NCBI GenBank assembly: GCA_021234535.1
Contig: CM037830.1
Location: 15,431,116 to 15,495,115, forward strand
Reading direction: 5' to 3'
Origin: Stichopus chloronotus
Lineage: Eukaryota > Echinodermata > Holothuroidea > Aspidochirotida > Stichopodidae
DNA length: 64,000 nt
Every line of letters begins with the position of its first letter. The first letter of the stretch is position 1. Below the pieces are notes generated by a model, which saw only the letters and a program-made list of their open reading frames with translations, made no database searches and was not told the origin of the DNA. A program made the translations under genes and the position numbers. Of this stretch, positions 24,501-37,211 are shown piece by piece.

Positions 24501-27500
24501 CCAACATGACTTAGGAAATCGAGATTTCACAACAAACCTCAGCAGAAACTATATGTCACCTCTTAAGTTGTCTCAATTCGTGTAATTATCTCTAGATGAC
24601 TAGTTTAATTTAAGCCATGGTTTTGCTAACTTATATGATCGTAAATTTTAAGACCGTGGGCTATGATGAAAGGGGTTAAGAAAAGAATCGACAAAATGAT
24701 GTGGGGGGGGGGGGAGGAACGGCGAGATAAGGGGGAGGTTGTTTGCTGTAATCATTATTATGCAAATAATGTCAATGTAGGTCTACTGATTGTCATAAAC
24801 GTCAAAGCAATAGTAGTAATAATAACTAAAATTATTTTATGAATGATACAAAAATAAAAGACAAGTCACTTACATAGATTATTCAGTCATATTTTGTTTT
24901 CAAATTTTAATTGCTCAGAAGACATCCTGCATACATCCCACAAAAACAGCGGATAGACGTTTACCAAAATTCTGCTTTCTTTGTGAACTTGTTAAAGAAC
25001 TTCTAAGATGAAAGGCGTGTACAAAAAATAGTGGATACGTGTTGGGCGACTTACTCCGTGTTCCTAAAAAAATGCTAAACTATATCTTGTATACTTAACG
25101 TAGACTCAACAAGCCAGAATGAAAACCCATAAAACTATGGAAGTTTAGATGGGAAAACTATTTTCCCATCTTCTTCCATCAACTTCTTCATTTTCAGCTT
25201 GATTCAAAATCTGACATTACCTTAATAAATACTTTCACATCAGCTGATTTTGATTACAATTAAAAGAAAATAACAACTGAAAACTAGAGAAATAATTTTG
25301 GATGTTTAAACGTGTTGAGATGGATATTTAGGGAATTTCAGTGAATAGGAAAAGGTTATTTGTCTGGACAATCAACTTGTCAACAATTAACTTGTAACAA
25401 TGAACTTTTCAGATTGACGGGCGCCATAAGTAACGAGTTGCCAGGTCTTCTGAAGCTACCATTACTTCTTTCCTCCATTGTGTAGGCTGTTGTATAGAGA
25501 TACACAGAGGAACATCTCAGGAAGGTATTTAGACTTAACATAGAAGTGAAGGGCTCACATCCAATTGAATGATAACAAAACCTATTCACACGACGTATGT
25601 ACAATTAACAGATGTACAAAAAGACGGCATGCACACATGGCCGTTATCTGGCCATGTTTGAATAGACTTCCCTAGGCATTACGCTCTCTTGCTAATGATT
25701 GGTTATATGTATAGGCCTACTCCTTATGCTATCTATATATATGCACTGCTTAAACTTCACCATAGTCAAGAAGTGAAGGCATCATTTGAAAGTTTGAGAA
25801 ATATTTCTTTTCACGGGGAAGGGATGACACAAATCTGAGATAAATGCTCAATAACTTCCAAATACCACATTAAGGAATTCAAAATGTTTTTCGCGTCTGC
25901 TCGTGTTGACAGTAAGTCAGAGATCAATAAAAAAAAAATAATTATATCTTCGATCAAACTAGAGGTTACAAGTCCGTTCAAATGCCCCATGTTGTCACAC
26001 GCTATTATGTTTCAGTTCGTCGTGTAAGCAAGCCTATGTGCAAGTCTTGCCACGACAGTTAGCATATATACTCAGTCTCTTTGTATAAGGCAGAATAAGT
26101 TGCTTGAGTATCTCTGGAACACTTCTCCGGCTGAGCGCACGATTGACTTGAAACAGTCCAATGAAATATTCATATTTCACATTTACTTTAGGGATTAAGA
26201 GCAAATTGGCTATTCAGATATGGGATGTCAGATCTCCGTAACAATTTCAACTGTGTTCTTCTTTACCGCGAAGAGGGATATTGACAGCTGAAATGATCAG
26301 GAATTTGTAGGTTTGAAGTTGCTCGGTCCAACGATTCTTCGCGATGGGAAAGCAACGATATACAATATACAATATGGGGAGTAATTATCGAAGTGCCTGT
26401 ATTGCTCGTTAACAGGTGACATTACTTTGTGTTTTTTTCCACGTATAGTGTTATGCGAAAGAAGATTACCTTTCAGCATCACAATTTGATATTTCACAAT
26501 TTTTTAGATGCATGTTGAAGTTTAATCTCATTATGTAAAGTTCGAGTGAACAGATAGTGTAGCTCATGTGACCTTGAGATACACTTGGAGGAATGGTAGG
26601 CTGTGAATGCCTATCGAAGATGTAAACAACGTCGAACGTATAACAGTTTTGGGTTGCTCACCAGCTTTTAGTTGACACACTTGATGTAAACAAGTGACAT
26701 TCCAGTACACACAAAGCACTATGTGGGTGGGCGTGCATCGGTCTTTACGATTTATTTCCTAAACATGAAGTAGTCAATAACTTGCTGGCAAAAAAAGTTT
26801 GTTTGAAACATAAATGGCGCATCAATACATATGCATGCGATTATCACAGCTCACATTTCGACAAAACAATGACAAAACAAACTGGATAATTTGTATATTG
26901 GTTAATGCGTAAAAATATGTTCTTCTTATGATTAAACTGACGAGGTTGCACCTGAACGTTAGACCCAAGAGATATATTGAACGTCCCATTGTACCGCATG
27001 TCCCAAAGCGTCTCCCCTACGTCCAGACAGACAAACAGGCCAGCTAGCAGATTGACAAATATGTTTTTTTTTTTCTGTCTGGCTGTATAACTGTTCCAAG
27101 AAGTGTAAAACAGACGCATTCACTGGAGCACACAATTTTTTTGCGATTGTTCGAGAATGGTCGTTAACTTAAATGAGAGACCTTCCTCTGGTAAACATAA
27201 CATATGCTACCCCTTTATAACTCCCACAGTAACAATAGGCCTATATATATTTATGTAACTTGTCTGTCAAGTTATTTCTGTAAGAAAATCATTTCAGGTT
27301 CATGTATGTATATTTGCGCAGTCATTTATATTCCCCAAACATTCATATCTCGTGCAGGAAGCTTCCCAAGGGGTTATAGTTTACCTTGAAGCCAATCAAC
27401 AATGAAGCATCGCCTGCATGAATGCCTGCTTGTTACCAAACTTCTGTTGAACATTGTTTTTTTTTGTGTGTGCGTAATCTGAAGTAATGATTGTGAACTC

Positions 27501-28430
27501 AATCACATTCGCCAATCTGTCTCCAATGTCTTTTATAAATCGATAAAATAAATAAAATTTACTTCCCGAGTGATTTTAGAAAGTATGGCTAGTGCATGTA
27601 CTCAGAAATTATAAGGTATTGGCATCATCACAAAGTTCATTTTACCCGAGAGGTTGTATTTATTTTCAGCTTCTCTATGAGAGAGGTTTGTACTTAAAGA
27701 TATTACAAATTTTTCGAATCAAAGTAATTTAGTAGTTTGTCATTTAATATTTACTCCTTTTCTGTGTAAGAATTATTCATCGCTTTTCGTTATCTTAATT
27801 TACAACGGGGAACTGGAGGACAGATCCCTGATTACAGAGAAAGATAATGGCAACATAAAATGTACTGATTTCACTCTGCAAAACATATATGCTTTCGTAA
27901 TGTACGAGACCCCGTTTGTGAAAGCTACCTTCTCGGTAGACATTGTCAAGGTCTTTCAATCCCTACCGTAAACGTTTAACATGGATATCAATTAATCGTA
28001 TACGAACTTGAAGTTAATGTGTGTTGTTATAATGTCAGTTATTTCTTGCCTCTTATTTCAATTGTTCTATTTGCATATCTTCAGTTGCTCGTGTATTATT
28101 ATGCTAAGTTACTATGAAATTTCGCCATGTTTATGTTTGACTGATTTTGTAACTTAAATAAAAGAAAGGAAGAAAGGAGCACTCGCTCTATTCCTTATCA
28201 TGGCACGCTACTAGACACATGCCATTACTCCATTCATCGCCTCTAAGTTTTAACCAGCTGCTTCTGCATTCCTCACTCGAATTTCAACGCCACCTTTCAG
28301 TTAAAGTCTTCCAACTTCCCACCAGTCTCTCCTACTTGCTTTCTTTTCTGTTGCCTTACCTACCAACGGTTCCCCTCTTCGTTGAGAAGCCATTATATGG
28401 AATTTTTCCAAAATAACGCTCTCTTGAGTT
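21550..28430. other. long AT-rich non-coding stretch
   Basis: No exon called. Open frames are chance-length and lack consistent splice signals. A G run lies at about 24,702-24,711. The stretch may be intergenic or a large intron. Confidence 0.45.
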
Positions 28431-28439
28431 TCGTTTTCT

Positions 28440-28920
28440 TACCGCTCGTTGTTGGTTCACCGCCCTGTTAAGCCGACTCCACTGTGACGGACTAAGCCCA
28501 CCAGAGGAGCCTAGGGGAGCAGGCCCGCCAGAGGTACCTCCCTCGCGTTTAAGTTGAGCCTATTCAAGTACCGATATTCCTATTTACTTATTTCTTGTAG
28601 TTTATATTGTAAAAGTAATTACATTCTGACTTTAACGAAACTTCCTCTCATTTCCTGCTTTGTGTCTCCCGTCTTGGTTTCTGTCTTATTTATAGTATCT
28701 TAACTTTGTAAGAGTGTTGTGTTCATATTCATTTTATTTTTATAGTAACATTTATCAAGGTAATACGTCTTTCCAACTTTTTTTTACTATCATACCCTCC
28801 GATGAAACTGGTACCAAAGCAGATTTAACGCCAATTATTGTTCCGGGGATCAAAATTTAGAGGGAACTTTTGTACTGCTACACCGGCGCAAAGCCCTATT
28901 ACTGTTGAAGGGGTAAATAA
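28440..28920. other. possible LTR-retrotransposon leader remnant
   Basis: A GC-richer block (28,450-28,545, including CCTAGGGGAGCAGGCCCGCC) is followed by AT-rich sequence with a TATTTATAG word, and then ACTGGTACCAAAGCAGATTT at about 28,808. The TGGTACCAAAGC part resembles a retrotransposon primer-binding site complementary to an initiator tRNA 3' end (TGGTA.CA.AG). The following TTGTTCCGGGGATCAAAATT is also reminiscent of such leaders. No gag or pol frame follows, and no second LTR was seen, so this is only a suggestion. Confidence 0.2.
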
Positions 28921-28929
28921 ATCAAAAGA

Positions 28930-30335
28930 AACTAAAAAATACATACTATAGATCTGTCCAATTTTTAATTTCATCGCACGTAAATTACTATCTTAGACCT
29001 CCACTGATGATGCAACTACTCCACGAAGGTTCGAATGCTCCGCTGTACGCGCTGGTAACTTCAAGACGGATTCGCGTGTCCACCAGAATATTTTGGACTT
29101 GAATACGTACACGCTGGAAGGAACTGAAACTTTGTTCTCTTCTATATTTAGTATCATATTATTAGGCAGGGGCTCTGTAAGGTCCTTGTGTGGAAATTTC
29201 TAGCAAGTGACTTTTTAATATATATCCTCGTCGACTGGGAATATTTGAAGAATTTCCCCCTGATCTGAAGAAGACGTACGTCTCTACCTTTCCTTTGTTT
29301 ACGATAGACCAACTGTGTAGTGAGGTTAATTATTGGTTTACATAATGCTCAACATCTTTTAATATATTAATCGAGGAAGACAGCCTAGCTTACACTCCAT
29401 GCAAATTCGTGCTGTTGTCGTCCGTATATTCTCGGACACCAGTTTATCGATCACCTCCATCGCCGAGGCTCTAGTTACGGTTAGTCGACGTTAATCACGA
29501 GTCGCGTTCTTCGCCAACGTTGTATCCAGGTACCACCCTACTAATTAAGTCTAATTGTTAATTAAGCTTTAATTAACGGAACAACCTCATCATTTTAACC
29601 TAATCAAACTTGTACATTGCAATCTGAATCTGTTAATATGTCTCTTAACTTGAAATCTGTACTAGTAATTATATTTTAATGGAAACGTAGAGTAACACTC
29701 CTGTTCCATCTGTCGTCTGCTTGTGTATATATTTCTTAGCATTCTTTTTCTGTCGCCATTCTGTGATAATACGTATAATAAAGCAATTCGTTTGTCAAAA
29801 AGGATACCGTGTCTAGACATGTAGTGGATAACATCCCCTCTACCTCCAGATATACGAAAAGTATCTATTTTTATCATCAGTATCATTGCATTAAACAAGT
29901 TCAACATCCTGTGAGCATATCATTACAGTGGATAGATGAAAACCTTCAGAATCAATTTACTAACGTCCCGACGATAAATTACATTTTATAAGAAGTGACA
30001 GAAGAAAGCCCGTTATTCCCATGCACCAGGAGCCTAATCTTCCCTCATGCAGCAAGCTTAAAAAGTGCAATAGTTCGGAAGGACTACAGGTTATTTGGTT
30101 GCGACAGATTAAGTCACTGGTGGAAAAGCAATAGAGTCAGAGAGCAAGAAGTAGACCGAGATAGGCTACACCACGACTAAGGGTTACTGTAACATCATGA
30201 TGTAAGATGTTATGAAGAATTTACCGTATATCGTACACCGTCAATGTTAAATGAGCACAAACCCTATTACCGGTCCTGTTGCCAAGAATATTCGAAAAAA
30301 TGCAATAGTAGCGCCAGTTTGTTGTGGTGTGGTTC
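28930..30335. other. non-coding stretch, nothing recognised
   Basis: AT-rich sequence with only short open frames on both strands. No repeat family recognised and no splice-flanked exon. Confidence 0.45.
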
Positions 30336-30349
30336 GGCTGTGGAGAGTA

Positions 30350-30425
30350 GAGTAAAAAAAAGGGGGGGGGTAAAAAAAAAGGGGGGGGTGAAAAGGGGGA
30401 TGAGGAAGAAAGGTGGCGGGGGAAA
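30350..30425. repeat. purine tract with repeated G runs
   Basis: A and G only for most of its length, with four or more runs of five to ten G separated by A runs. The arrangement could form a G-quadruplex. Overlapping frames on both strands here are composition artefacts. Confidence 0.85.
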
Positions 30426-30789
30426 GCTCTGTGAGGAGCAGGTAACAGAAGGCATAACGTAAATACCTTCAAGCTGCAATTGTATACGATATACGATTCC
30501 AAATTGTAAGAGTACGATTTAATAGTAGATGTTGTTCACACAGGGAGTTCCTAATCAAAAGACGTTTACTCGAAAGTTACTTGAAATGAAGTTGATATTT
30601 CGACAACCTAGTGACACTATCACCCAGACAAGGATATTAATTAATTCAATGGAATTAGGATGTCGAATTTTTGCAGTCAAGTTTTTATTTCATTTTTCGG
30701 TTGTTTGCCTTGAGGAACCGCAACCACTCTGCGTACACGATTGCACACAACATTGGTTAAAGTGACATCTTGCTACTATGAAATTTACG

Positions 30790-31165
30790 TTAAAGGGCTC
30801 ATTGAGTTGATATCAGTAAAGATTGCGGTGATTTTTAAGTATACAAACACACGACAATACTCACAATCAGCATAATTAATCAAGTTTCACATCCAATAGT
30901 TATATGAAAATTGTCAATTTTTTTGAATTTTTTACCGTTACTTGCTCTGATTGTGTGCATGTGAATGTACTAATTTGAAAATGTCTGGTCACAAAGTTTC
31001 AAAAACCAAATTTAATCGTTAGTTACTCACTCATATATGTTCCAACGTATGTAAAACTTTGGGATCCTTCTAGTTTGACTGTTTGTCATTAGTATGTGAA
31101 GGAAACTTGACCGGCTTAGAAAAATTGAGTGAATTTCACAAAACAACTCAATGAGGCTCTTTAAT
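30790..31165. mobile_element. MITE-like element with TTAA-flanked terminal inverted repeats
   Basis: The left end reads TTAAAGGGCTCATTGAGTTG and the right end is the inverted complement of TTAAAGAGCCTCATTGAGTTG, giving an inverted repeat of about 20 bases bounded by TTAA on both sides. The body of about 370 bp is AT-rich and has no transposase frame. TTAA target duplication is characteristic of piggyBac-type transposons, so a non-autonomous relative is possible. A single arm (AAAGGGGCTCATTGAGTTGA) also occurs at about 47,957, and a partial copy at 15.2-15.3 kb. Confidence 0.75.
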
Positions 31166-31204
31166 GATCACCTTTTTATTGTTTTTTATTTTCTTTAAAT
31201 TGAA

Positions 31205-31440
31205 ATTCATTCATACTTACTGAGAATCCTCAACTCCTATTGGTCCATTATACAGTCAGGTGACATTGGCTTTATCGTTGTGTAACCACACCGTAATTGT
31301 TGCCGTACTGTTAATCGTGTTACCTGTTCTTTTTCAACAAAAATATGGTTATTAGCGAACCGAATATTTCATCAATTTCTAGCTGTGTATGAATGAACAG
31401 GGTTAAACAACACTAGACTTGTGTATTAATTGGAGGATCA
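31205..31440. mobile_element. MITE-like element, copy 1 (TTCATTCATAC termini)
   Basis: It starts ATTCATTCATACTTACTGAG and near 31,390 carries the inverted match TGTATGAATGAAC. The body aligns in order with 37,212-37,480: TTGGTCCATTATACAGTCA versus TTGGCCCATTACAGTCATG, then CACCGTAATTG versus CCACGGTAATTGG, then CTGTTAATCGTGTT versus TTGTTAATAGAGTT. Homology continues about 40 bases past the inverted end (ACTTGTGTATTAA versus ACTTGTGTCTTAA), so the true boundary may be further out. No coding capacity. Confidence 0.7.
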
Positions 31441-31444
31441 GAAC

Positions 31445-31640
31445 CGTATGCAGGGGGTTCAGGGGGTTCGGAGGAGCCACTCCCGCCCCCCCCCCCCCAA
31501 CAACAAGATCTGCAGTTCCGCTCACCCTATGAAAGTGGGCCAACGTAAGCAACATATATAATGAGTTTTTGTTGGTCATAATTGTCGGGTAAAATGTTGC
31601 ACTTGTAGTACAATTGTACCCCCCCCCCCAGCTGAAAAAA
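31445..31640. repeat. interspersed repeat with polyC, copy 1
   Basis: GGGGGTTCGGAGGAGCCACT, a C13 run, AACAACAAGATCTGCAG, then AGCAACATATATAATGAG and GGGTAAAATGTTGC aligns step by step with 33,795-33,970. A second C run at 31,620 closes this copy. It is a non-coding repeat that occurs twice within 2.4 kb. Confidence 0.8.
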
Positions 31641-31887
31641 ATGCATACGGGCTTGAGAATAATACACTATCTGGGATTAATGCAAATGTGCCTTCGTGCT
31701 TTCAGTGACAGTTGATTTCGTACATAGTTCCCATAGATGTGTATCTTAATATCATTCAAAAACAAACACGCGCTTTTCAACTTACAGAATATACGCCAAT
31801 CGTTACATCCATCTGGAGATCGGTAAACGAGTCATTTAAAAGTTAATATCATGTGAGGATTTGTTGAGTTGAGTAGCTGATATAATT

Positions 31888-32086
31888 ATGTTGAAATGGG
31901 CAGTCGTAGTTATTCTAACGTGGCACAAGAGCAAAGCAAAACGCACGTTTTATTTTCTTTTTTATTTTGTTACAATCTTGACAGTCATTCTCTATTGCAC
32001 TCTACCTTTCAAAGATGAAATTGAAGACAAAAAAAAAAAGAGAGAAACCGTCGTAAACTCTCTCTCCAATTTTCATCAACAGAGAG
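31888..32086 (+). CDS. candidate first exon, type II membrane protein N-terminus
   Basis: From ATG 31,888 the frame gives 66 codons plus one G before a donor (AGAG|GTAACG). The product has a short cytoplasmic head with the basic patch HKSKAKR (13-19), one strong hydrophobic segment at 20-41 (TFYFLFYFVTILTVILYC...), then a charged stem (KDEIEDKKKKRETVV) ending NFHQQR. This layout of basic head, single anchor and charged stem is typical of Golgi type II enzymes such as glycosyltransferases and sulfotransferases, but no catalytic motif is included, so the activity is not known. The donor is only moderate (C at +5). The phase (one base left over) fits the exon at 33,597, which starts with two bases. 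It may be a chance frame; the membrane-anchor pattern and phase match raise it above background. Confidence 0.4.
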
Positions 32087-33596
32087 GTAACGTAACGAGA
32101 CTTTCAGCTACTTGGGAATTAAACGTCCTATCGTTTCTGACAATTATCCACTCAAATCTCAAACTCACTCACGTGATCATTCTCCTATTGTATATTATTC
32201 TGACCAGATCCATGTAACTGGCAGCCGACTTCATTCTTTCAATTTCTATCCTTTAACATGTGTCGTCATTCTCTCTCATTTTTCCCTCTCTCTTCCTTTC
32301 TCGGCTTGCATTCGATATATTCGAGTTTCACAGTAGTATGCTTTGTTCGTTTATTCAAAATTAACCACGTCTGCGACCGAGACTTCCATCATCACCGACT
32401 TGAGGGTCAAAGTTATTTTATGTCGTCGCCGTTTCGCAGCATGAAATGCGAGGTAAATAAATTGAAAATATAAGATATTCCAGCTTTGTTCCACTTTTAC
32501 TTCAACTAATTCAACACCCAGCCATAGTCATATTGGGAGGGTTGTTTTATACTTGAAAAGAAAGCAATACCCAGGCAGCGCATATTATTTCATTTTTAGT
32601 TTCTCATCGAGTTATGGATCTATAGAATTTCGATTGAAACTGAATCTACTTTACCCTAACTTGAATAAGTGACATCGGCATAGACGTTTGTTGATACAGA
32701 CGGTTTGCATTCGGAATTAAACGGAGTAGCATTTACCGAATTTGATGGTGACTGAAAAAAAAAACAAACAAAACAAAAAAACGAGATGTAAAGTTTTCTT
32801 GTACGTCATTAACTACTACAGTAAACTTTGGATCACAAAAATTGTCGTCACGAAATATCTGTTTGTAACTATTTGAAAGATTGGCATTTTTTTCATTCCT
32901 ACAAGACAATCGTGAAAAAAGGAAGAGCTCAAACTGAAAAGTAAAAAAAGAAAAAGAAAAAAATGTCGAGCCACATATTGGACTACAATAAAAGAAGACA
33001 GGAACCTATATATGTTGGAGGTGACGAGTTGATGGAGTGAGTTAAAAGTAGAGTTCGATTTCTTTTAGTTGATTTGTTTTTCCCCGATGTGAGGGTTGCT
33101 TTGCGTTAACATTGGATCAAAAAGGTAACAGGTATGATGGATAAAAAGAGACACCAAGGGAATTAAAAAGTAACCTAAACAACCTAGTCCTATCGGTAGG
33201 GGACCCCCGACAAAGGGATCCACAGACGAAGTAATAGGAATCTGAGATACGGACATATACCGTATTTGGCAAACTTACCTCCTACGTCAACTTACTTGCA
33301 ATGTCCTAATCTTAACCCCTTTAACACAGACGAAGGAAATGCTGTCTTAATAGATAAATTGATATCAAATCCATTTTTGTGGGTCCTCCATCGATAATAA
33401 TTATCAGGCCCCCACTACCTTAATCCGACCCCGAGAGACGAGAATAAAGTGGAACGTAAACTAGCAATGAGAGAACAAAGGAAGCTTACAATGAGCTGGG
33501 GACAAGAAAAAACCGGAAATGAGGGGACAAAGAAGAGGGAAGACAGTTCAACGGTAGGTCACTTATACATGTATCAGTCTTGTTACCCTCTTTCAG
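32087..33596 (+). other. presumed intron of the type II membrane-protein candidate
   Basis: AT-rich sequence with no better exon. Its end (TTGTTACCCTCTTTCAG) is a good pyrimidine tract and acceptor. It is an intron only if both flanking exon calls are right. Confidence 0.35.
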
Positions 33597-33769
33597 GTAC
33601 AGAAAAGGACCAATTAGTTGATATTCACTACAAGCACCGAAAAAATAATACGACCATACGGTTTCCCATGGAGTTTAAAACGAAATTACAGTATACTACC
33701 TTCGCTCAGCACCCTAAAACGTTTTTTGAAAGTTTGAAGTCTCGGTTCTCTTTGCAATTAAACAGTAAC
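33597..33769 (+). CDS. candidate second exon of the type II membrane protein
   Basis: A strong acceptor (CCCTCTTTCAG) opens a frame entered with two bases; G from the previous exon plus GT makes Gly. It runs 57 codons to the donor AGTAAC|GTGAGAG, leaving phase 0. The peptide begins TEKDQLVDIHYKHRKNNTTI, which includes the sequons NNT and NTT, and continues with RFPMEFKTKLQYTTF and then FFESLKSRFSLQLNSN. The sequons agree with a lumenal position after the anchor in the preceding exon. Reading past the donor runs within 40 bases into the polyC repeat, so the coding part must stop about here. The peptide resembles lumenal stem regions of Golgi transferases in composition only; no family signature is visible. 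Confidence 0.45.
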
Positions 33770-33794
33770 GTGAGAGATTTTTGTTTTAGGAATT

Positions 33795-33970
33795 CTATTC
33801 AGGCCCGTATCCGAGAGGGGTTAAGGGGGTTCGGACGAGCCTCCCCCCCCCCCCCCCACAAGATTTGGAGATCCGCTTAGCCTATGATAGTAGGCCTACG
33901 TTAGCAACATATACAATGAGTTTAATTTGTTGGTCATAATTAACGGGTAAAATGTTCCTTTTGTGGTAAA
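33795..33970. repeat. interspersed repeat with polyC, copy 2
   Basis: Begins CAGGCCCGTATCCGAGAGGG, then GGGGGTTCGGACGAGCC, a C15 run, CACAAGATTTGGAG, AGCAACATATACAATGAG and GGGTAAAATGTTCC. It aligns with 31,445-31,640 and sits immediately after the donor of the exon ending at 33,769. Confidence 0.8.
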
Positions 33971-33974
33971 ATCA

Positions 33975-36900
33975 AATCCCAGTCCTCTGACAAAGCTGCA
34001 TACTAGCCTGTTATTTATCGGCACTAAATAACTGGCCTAACCAATAACGCAATTCAACGCATTTTCACCACGCAGACTATCAGGGAGATGCTATTTGTAA
34101 ACTTGCAAACAAATGTATACGTTGTGAATATACCAAAGTAAATTCGCTTTGTTAACTAGTAAAATGTTCAACAAAAATAGGTGTGTTTACCAAAGCTTGT
34201 TGTTATCTTTCAGACAGTTTTTCAAGAAGGTAATACTGTAATGTTCTAGTAAAAATTCCGTCCACCGCTGATGAAATCAACAAATGAACCAATGAGGAAA
34301 TAAACTTCAAACGTAAAATAAAACCTTAAAAAATCTGAAATATTGAAGGACGGGGGGGGGGGGGGACTGATGTTGTCTCAAGTGGTGTTCAAAGGAAAAC
34401 TATAAATATTTCAATAAGCGTAAGTGCAGGAAACACCATAAAACTTCGATTGCTCAAAGATATCACCGATTTAAATTCTTGGAGGGTTCAACTAAGTGGA
34501 CCGGTTTAGGTAAGTTTGCTACCAAAACTAGGTATCAGCTTTGGTTTGACGAATTCTCACTTTCATTTATGTATTAAATTCACGTGAATTTGTAAAGAAA
34601 AAAAAAGCAAATTATCGAAATTGACAGGCTATGGCCGGTTCGTGACATAAGCACGTAGAAAATGTCACACAAAATGGTAGCACCACGAAACAATTGTGCA
34701 CATAAATGGAGCATTGCAGCTTGCCTTGACCGTAGCGAGATTATGTTAATAAGTTTGAGTGTAACTTATTACACTCAGACTTTTCAAGGCTATGTTGCGC
34801 TGTGTACACATTATACTATACAGTGTTGCAATAATTGTAATGTATCGCAACGTATCGTACTGTGCCGTAGTCTACTGTATCCCACAGGACCCCACCGCAA
34901 AACAACACACCCGTACCGTGAAATGCGATATCATACGACACTGAGCGATATTGTTTGGTGCACCCATTTTTTTTTTACGCATTGACATGTTACGCTATAC
35001 CAAATCCGCTACATCGGCAACTAGGGGCAATTTCCCTGAAGGAAAAAAATCGAAAAAATTAGTCGTCAATTGTCGATAGTCTGATTCAGTTTCTAACAAA
35101 GCTATGGTCCAGCAAGAAAAAAAAACCCGCAGAAAAATAATACTGTATTTGCATTTCTGCACTGAGAGGACAGATATCGAATGTGCTGTGATGCAGCTGT
35201 CATTAAGGGGGATGGTTGGAATGGGGGGAATAGAAACAAACGCATTGTCTACTTCTGCTAATTTTAGTATAGTTTGTAATTAGCGTCGAGTAAATGTTAA
35301 ACTATTGCCATATCATACGTGTATCCTAGCACTTAAAACACAAGTATAGCGTTTTATAGTTTAATGCAATATCATTTGAACGGTGCATGCCCTTGCATGC
35401 ACGATTCAAGCTTTGCTTTTGCTACAGATAAGCCCCAATGAAGGTCAAGAACATGGCTATAAAACATACTGATTCCGCTTCACCTTTTTTGGCATTATCA
35501 TGGCTAGAACGAGGCCAGTTAAAAGGCGATAATGAAACCTTTTTCACATCTAACCGTTAAAGTTGTTGTCAATTCATGTGTGAGATTAGCGTCGATATAT
35601 CGGCATATTTTAGCTTGGAAGAATGACAGACTCCTTCTGTTTTGTGTGTTGATAGGAAGAAAAGGAAAAAGAAGTATTTAAATGTTACATTTACATTATA
35701 TCAATGACTTGAGACAGCTGGATGGGTCAACTTCTTATGTCATGACGGGTTGGAACTTTTTGTCCTCGCCCAACCTTTCCCTAAGCTCATTTTGTGTGTG
35801 TGTGGAAGTGTGTGTGTGGATGTGTGTGCCCTGCGCGTGCTCTTGTTTTCGGGTGGGATCGAGGACCGAAACAATAGATTTTAGGTCCTCTGTAGAAAAT
35901 TCGATAGATTTCTCCGGTCCTCTCTAGATCACCAATGGACAGTCTATTGTTAAGTTTAGGGTTGAGGAAGAAAAAACAAAAGAAAGCGCAATGAGGTTCT
36001 CGAAATGAATGGAAAACAAAGTTGTGTGTATGTGCGTGTGTGTGTATGTATGAAAGTGATCCAAGTGGTTATCTGTAACAGAAAAAAAACATGGACGCAC
36101 CACTTGCACGGGTGTACCGTTAAACAAAAAAAATAAGAGAGAAGGCAGGGGAACGGGTCAAATCCAACGGTCAACTTGAGAATTTCCAGCCAAAATTTTT
36201 CAGGGCATCAAACCGAAAACTCTCCTTTAATTCTACTTTTCAGCCCTAACCTTCGCGAAAACATCTCATTTCGCCGAGATCAATAAATATTCTTTCAACG
36301 AGGCATTCAGCGCTTTGTCTTATTATACAAGACAAACCTTGTAAAAACCATATCCGTCTGCCGCGGACCTTTCGAATCGAAATGTGTAGCTGCTTTATGT
36401 TTTTACATGGTGCAAAACCAGTTTATATCATCGTGTCCTTTATGGTGTGGCAATGCAGATTCGTCCTTCTGCGATAGCATTTATCAGGATCCAGATACAG
36501 CGACGTGCCGCAAAACAGACACACAAACCGACACACATACCCGTTTGACGAAGATAGCTATAGTTTTGACGAGCGGAGCCTCAAAAGAATCATAAGTGAG
36601 AGTAAAATTCTCGGGAGTCTGGACAAGCATTAAAGACGTGCACCAAGCTGACAGTGAGTAACTCACAGAACACGAGTGATTATTTCCAATTGCGGTATGA
36701 AATGTCGAATGCAGATGAACAGAACAACCTATATGCAATTATGACATATGCTCAGTAATCAACTAGATTGAGCAAAAATAAAGAGGTGAGTAGATTGTAG
36801 ACTGAAAGAAGTGGGTATGTCATTGTTCTGGAAGAGTTGGTGTCGATCAGTCCAGCACTTTAGATATCATTTAGGTCTGCGCTCGCTCCACGCGACAGCT

Positions 36901-37205
36901 CGAAGCGCCCCCAACAGATACCAAAAATATTCCCTTTGAGGGGTTTTGTTTCTCCAAAATATTGATCGGTTTCTGGGTGTGAGATTGATCTGTGTAATGC
37001 GAGTGGGGATAATTAATTTCTTCAATTTTTTAAGGGTTATAATCGCTGATGGCGATGACGTAATCTTAAACCAAGGAGCTGTGAAACGGTAGTGGTTACT
37101 TAAACCACAATTTGCCATGCCCAGATTACATCACGTTACGCCACTTATAAACGCCTCTTAGGAAGGCAAATAGACCATGCAGTGAAGCATACGTTCAACA
37201 ACGCG
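33975..37205. other. non-coding stretch (possible intron)
   Basis: No convincing plus-strand exon continuing the 33.6 kb exon was found. There is a G14 run at about 34,351 and GT-rich patches near 35,800 and 36,020. Open frames here lack splice support. Confidence 0.4.
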
Positions 37206-37211
37206 AATATT

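Noticed and set aside
32112..32473. overlapping plus frames after the type II exon
   Set aside because: They lie beyond the splice donor at 32,086, have no acceptor, and read as translated AT/TC-rich intron.
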